Part shown: positions 3,982 to 5,948 of the stretch, one piece after another
Layout of the letters: every line of letters begins with the position of its first letter
Numbering within the stretch: the stretch's first letter is position 1
From: Bacillota bacterium
GTDB taxonomy: Bacteria; Bacillota; Sulfobacillia; JAJZYS01; JAJYTV01
NCBI GenBank assembly: GCA_021786135.1
Contig: JAJYNV010000091.1
Coordinates: forward strand, 1 to 5,948
DNA length: 5,948 nucleotides
Direction of reading: 5' to 3'
Notes under the pieces: model-generated
The model's database searches: none
Told to the model about the DNA's origin: nothing
The model's input: only the letters and a program-made list of their open reading frames with translations
Made by a program: the position numbers and the translations under genes

Positions 3982-4901
3982 ACGGCCTGCTGCGCTATCT
4001 CCTGGGACGCGCGGTGCAGGTGGTGCTTACGCTCCTGGCCGTGAGTCTCCTGACATTCATCCTCCTGCACACGCTGCCGGGGAGCCTGCCTCTCGAAATG
4101 CTGGGACGGGAGGCGACGCCTGCGCGCGTGCGGGTGCTGACGCGCCTGCTCGGCGTCGATCTGCCACTGCCGCTGCAGTATCTGCGCTGGATCGGGCTGC
4201 TGCTCGCGCCCGGCGAGCTGCGGCAGGTGACCGCGATCGCGGTGCCCACCCTCGAGCTGCTCGCGCTCGGGGGCGGGGTGGCCCTCATGAGCTCCTTGAG
4301 CATCGCAAGCCTCCAGGCCCGCCTGCGCGGCAGCCTTCTCGACCGCGCGCTCGGCATCGCGGCGTATGTGCTCTACACCTTGCCGTCGTTCTGGGTGGGG
4401 CTGATGCTCGTCTGGATCTTCGCCGACTGGTTTCTCCTTCTGCCTGCCACGGGTCCGTTGCCTGCCGGCCAGAGCGCAGCCAGTTGGTGGCTGCGGATGA
4501 TCCTGCCGGTGCTGACGCTGGCGCTCGCGACGATCGCGAGCTGGTCGACGCTGTTCCGCGCCGCGATCGAGGACGCCCTGCGCTCGGACTACGTGCGCAC
4601 GGCGCGCGCCAAGGGGCTGGGCGAGCGGGAGGTGCTCCGGCGGCATGCCCTGCGGCCGGCCGCCCTCCCCGTGATCACGGTGGTGGGCATGTCGCTGCCG
4701 ACGATGTTCAACAACGTCGTGGCGATCGAGATCGTCTTCAGCATGATGGGCCTCGGCAGCGGGCTGGTCGGCGCGATCAGCGGCCTGCAGTTCGGCGTCG
4801 CGGGCTACCTCGTGCTGGTCATCGCGGCGGTCACGGCCGTGGGAAGTCTCATCGCCGACATGCTCTACGCGTTGGCCGATCCTCGCATCCAGTTCGCCTA
4901 G
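3978..4901 (+). CDS. Peptide-type ABC transporter permease, DppB/OppB family
   Basis: The product is 307 aa from ATG 3978, matching DppB/OppB length. The N-terminus YLLGRAVQVVLTLLAVSLLT is the classic first membrane segment of this family, ending in FILLHTLPG. A periplasmic region of about 60 residues precedes a core with segments near 93-115, LYTLPSFWVGLMLVWIFADW, and MILPVLTLALATIAS. The EAA loop equivalent is DYVRTARAKG (204-213) continuing to RRHALRPAALP, where the usual EAA triad is degenerate. The C-terminal LADPRIQF is the standard DppB ending (DPRIR). It pairs with the preceding DppC-type protein, overlapping it by ATGA, as the two-subunit membrane pore of an importer. The TAG stop is followed within 30 bp by a strong palindrome. 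Confidence 0.9.
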   Translation: MNGLLRYLLGRAVQVVLTLLAVSLLTFILLHTLPGSLPLEMLGREATPARVRVLTRLLGVDLPLPLQYLRWIGLLLAPGELRQVTAIAVPTLELLALGGGVALMSSLSIASLQARLRGSLLDRALGIAAYVLYTLPSFWVGLMLVWIFADWFLLLPATGPLPAGQSAASWWLRMILPVLTLALATIASWSTLFRAAIEDALRSDYVRTARAKGLGEREVLRRHALRPAALPVITVVGMSLPTMFNNVVAIEIVFSMMGLGSGLVGAISGLQFGVAGYLVLVIAAVTAVGSLIADMLYALADPRIQFA

Positions 4902-4928
4902 TCGACGGCTCCGAGGCCGGAAATACAT

Positions 4929-4965
4929 GAGCCGGGGCCGTCCCTGCAGGGAGTGGCCCCGGCTC
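4929..4965. terminator. Strong palindrome between convergent genes, likely bidirectional terminator
   Basis: GAGCCGGGGCC (4929-4939) pairs perfectly with GGCCCCGGCTC (4955-4965). The interior TCCCTGCAGGGA (4941-4952) is itself self-complementary, allowing a stacked inner stem. It lies in the 74-bp gap between the DppB-type gene's stop and the stop of the converging peptidase gene. Neither side has a long T-run (GGCTACTAC on plus, ATGTATTTCC on minus), but position and stability favour termination for both transcripts. Confidence 0.75.
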
Positions 4966-4975
4966 GGCTACTACA

Positions 4976-5948
4976 TCAGGCTTCGCGCAGGTACGCCAGC
5001 GCCAGGCGGGCTGTCGCGAGCAGGGCGTCCTCGTGGGTGCGCTCGTGCGTGTGGCTCGCGTCGACGCCCGGGCCGAAGAGTCCGATCCGCATGTCGCGGC
5101 CGCTGTGCGCGGCGGCTGTCGCGTCAGAGGAGTAGTAGGGATAGATGTCCTGGACAAAGGGCACGCCCTCGGCCTGGGCCAGAGCGCAGAGGCGCTGGCG
5201 GACGCTGAAGTCGTAGGGACCGCCGCTGTCCTTGGCGCAGATCGTGACGTGGTGCTCGTCGGATGCCTGCCCGGCCCCGACCGCGGCCATGTCGACGGCG
5301 ATGATCTCGTCGACGTCGTCGGGGATGCCGGCGGGGGCTCCCTGGCCAACCTCCTCGTAGACGCTGAAGTGGAGGTAGGTCGTGTGCCGCGGCGCCGGAC
5401 CTTGCGCCACCTCGCGCGCCGCGGCCAGCAGGGCTGCTGCGCACGCCTTGTCGTCGAGGAAGCGCGACTTGACGAAGCCGCCCGCGGTCAGCTGCGCGCG
5501 GGGATCGAGCACTACGAAGTCTCCGGGGGAGATGCCCGCGGCGAGCACGTCCGCGCGGCTCCCGACGTTCATGTCGAGGCGCAGGCGCATCTCGTGCCAG
5601 GAGCGCTTCTGCTCCTCGTAACGGGGACCGAAGACGTGGGTCGAGGCCAGATCGGGCAGGATCGTGCCGGTGACGGGCCCGGACGTGGTCCAGACCTCGA
5701 CGTAGGCGCCATCGCAGGACAGAGCGGGCAGTCCGCCCACTGGGCTCAAGCGCAGGCGTCCGTCGGGCATGATTTCGGCGACGATGGCGGCAAGTGTGTC
5801 GACATGCGCCGTGAGCGCCCGCGGCCGCCCGCCCCCTGTGCCCGCGATCTTCGCGACCACGGCGCCGCGGGCGCTTCGGCTGACGGGAAGTACGAAGATT
5901 GCGAGCTTCTCTGCGCAGAGGTCGGCCGCCGCTTCGGCGTGGCCCGTC
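4976..5948 (-). CDS. M42-family metallo(amino)peptidase, N-terminus cut by window edge
   Basis: The minus-strand frame is open from the right edge to TGA at 4978-4976, giving 323 visible codons. It begins TGHAEAA, which looks like the end of the PSPTG motif near the family's N-terminus, so only some tens of residues are missing. A GTG at 5860 is internal to the conserved domain, not the start. M42 features, numbered from that GTG, are: AHVD with metal-ligand His19 and probable catalytic Asp21; FLDDK with bridging Asp136/137; VYEEVGQG with catalytic Glu169 and metal-ligand Glu170; AVDM with Asp190; SHTHERTH with His270. M42 enzymes are cytoplasmic di-zinc or cobalt aminopeptidases, often TET-shaped dodecamers, that trim peptides. 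The overall pattern (GRLRL, TGTILP, ASTHVF, SRFLDDK, DASHTHERTH) recalls the M42 subgroup found in NAGGN osmoprotectant clusters, but the rest of such a cluster is not visible here. It converges on peptide-permease genes. Confidence 0.9.
   Translation of the reverse strand, partial: TGHAEAAADLCAEKLAIFVLPVSRSARGAVVAKIAGTGGGRPRALTAHVDTLAAIVAEIMPDGRLRLSPVGGLPALSCDGAYVEVWTTSGPVTGTILPDLASTHVFGPRYEEQKRSWHEMRLRLDMNVGSRADVLAAGISPGDFVVLDPRAQLTAGGFVKSRFLDDKACAAALLAAAREVAQGPAPRHTTYLHFSVYEEVGQGAPAGIPDDVDEIIAVDMAAVGAGQASDEHHVTICAKDSGGPYDFSVRQRLCALAQAEGVPFVQDIYPYYSSDATAAAHSGRDMRIGLFGPGVDASHTHERTHEDALLATARLALAYLREA

Noticed and set aside
3903..4928. Long minus-strand frames antisense to the permease genes
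   Set aside because: They are His/Arg/Gln-rich low-complexity translations typical of reverse-strand shadows of high-GC membrane-protein genes.
4927..5208. Plus-strand frames opposite the M42 peptidase
   Set aside because: They are Arg-rich shadows starting inside the terminator palindrome; the minus strand carries a clear M42 domain with metal-binding residues.

Overview
The window is GC-rich bacterial DNA with tightly packed genes, frequent GTG and TTG starts, ATGA start/stop overlaps between consecutive genes and clear Shine-Dalgarno (SD) sequences. No rRNA, tRNA or mobile element is visible. The lineage cannot be fixed from this sequence alone. One gene requires in-frame UGA to be read as selenocysteine (Sec), so the host should carry a Sec-decoding system (selA, selB, selC, selD), none of which lies in the window. 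UGA also ends four genes here, so it is not simply reassigned genome-wide.

Left part (1-1705): two paralogous PLP-dependent threonine/serine dehydratase-family genes diverge from a roughly 90-135 bp shared upstream region. The left one runs off the window edge. The right one (322 aa) overlaps by ATGA a small RDD-family membrane protein.

Centre (1706-2837): a compact thiol/selenol redox group. A previously easy-to-miss 81-codon gene at 1769-2014 encodes a SelW-like Rdx selenoprotein with a CxxU motif (Cys11-Thr-Ser-Sec14). A hairpin that fits the bacterial SECIS rules follows the UGA. Its stop codon interlocks, in a CTAG palindrome, with the stop of a converging glutaredoxin-like gene, which has Asp in place of the usual nucleophilic Cys (DxxC). 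Divergent from that gene is a complete thiol peroxidase (Tpx) with both catalytic cysteines.

Right part (2838-5948): a 235 bp gap opens with a terminator-like hairpin after tpx. Two overlapping inner-membrane permease genes of a DppBC/OppBC-type peptide ABC importer follow, in the less common order C then B and with no ATPase or binding protein in view. A strong palindrome, probably a bidirectional terminator, separates them from a converging M42-family metallopeptidase gene that is cut by the right edge. Peptide import next to a peptidase and amino-acid dehydratases is consistent with peptide/amino-acid catabolism, but that link is inference from position only.
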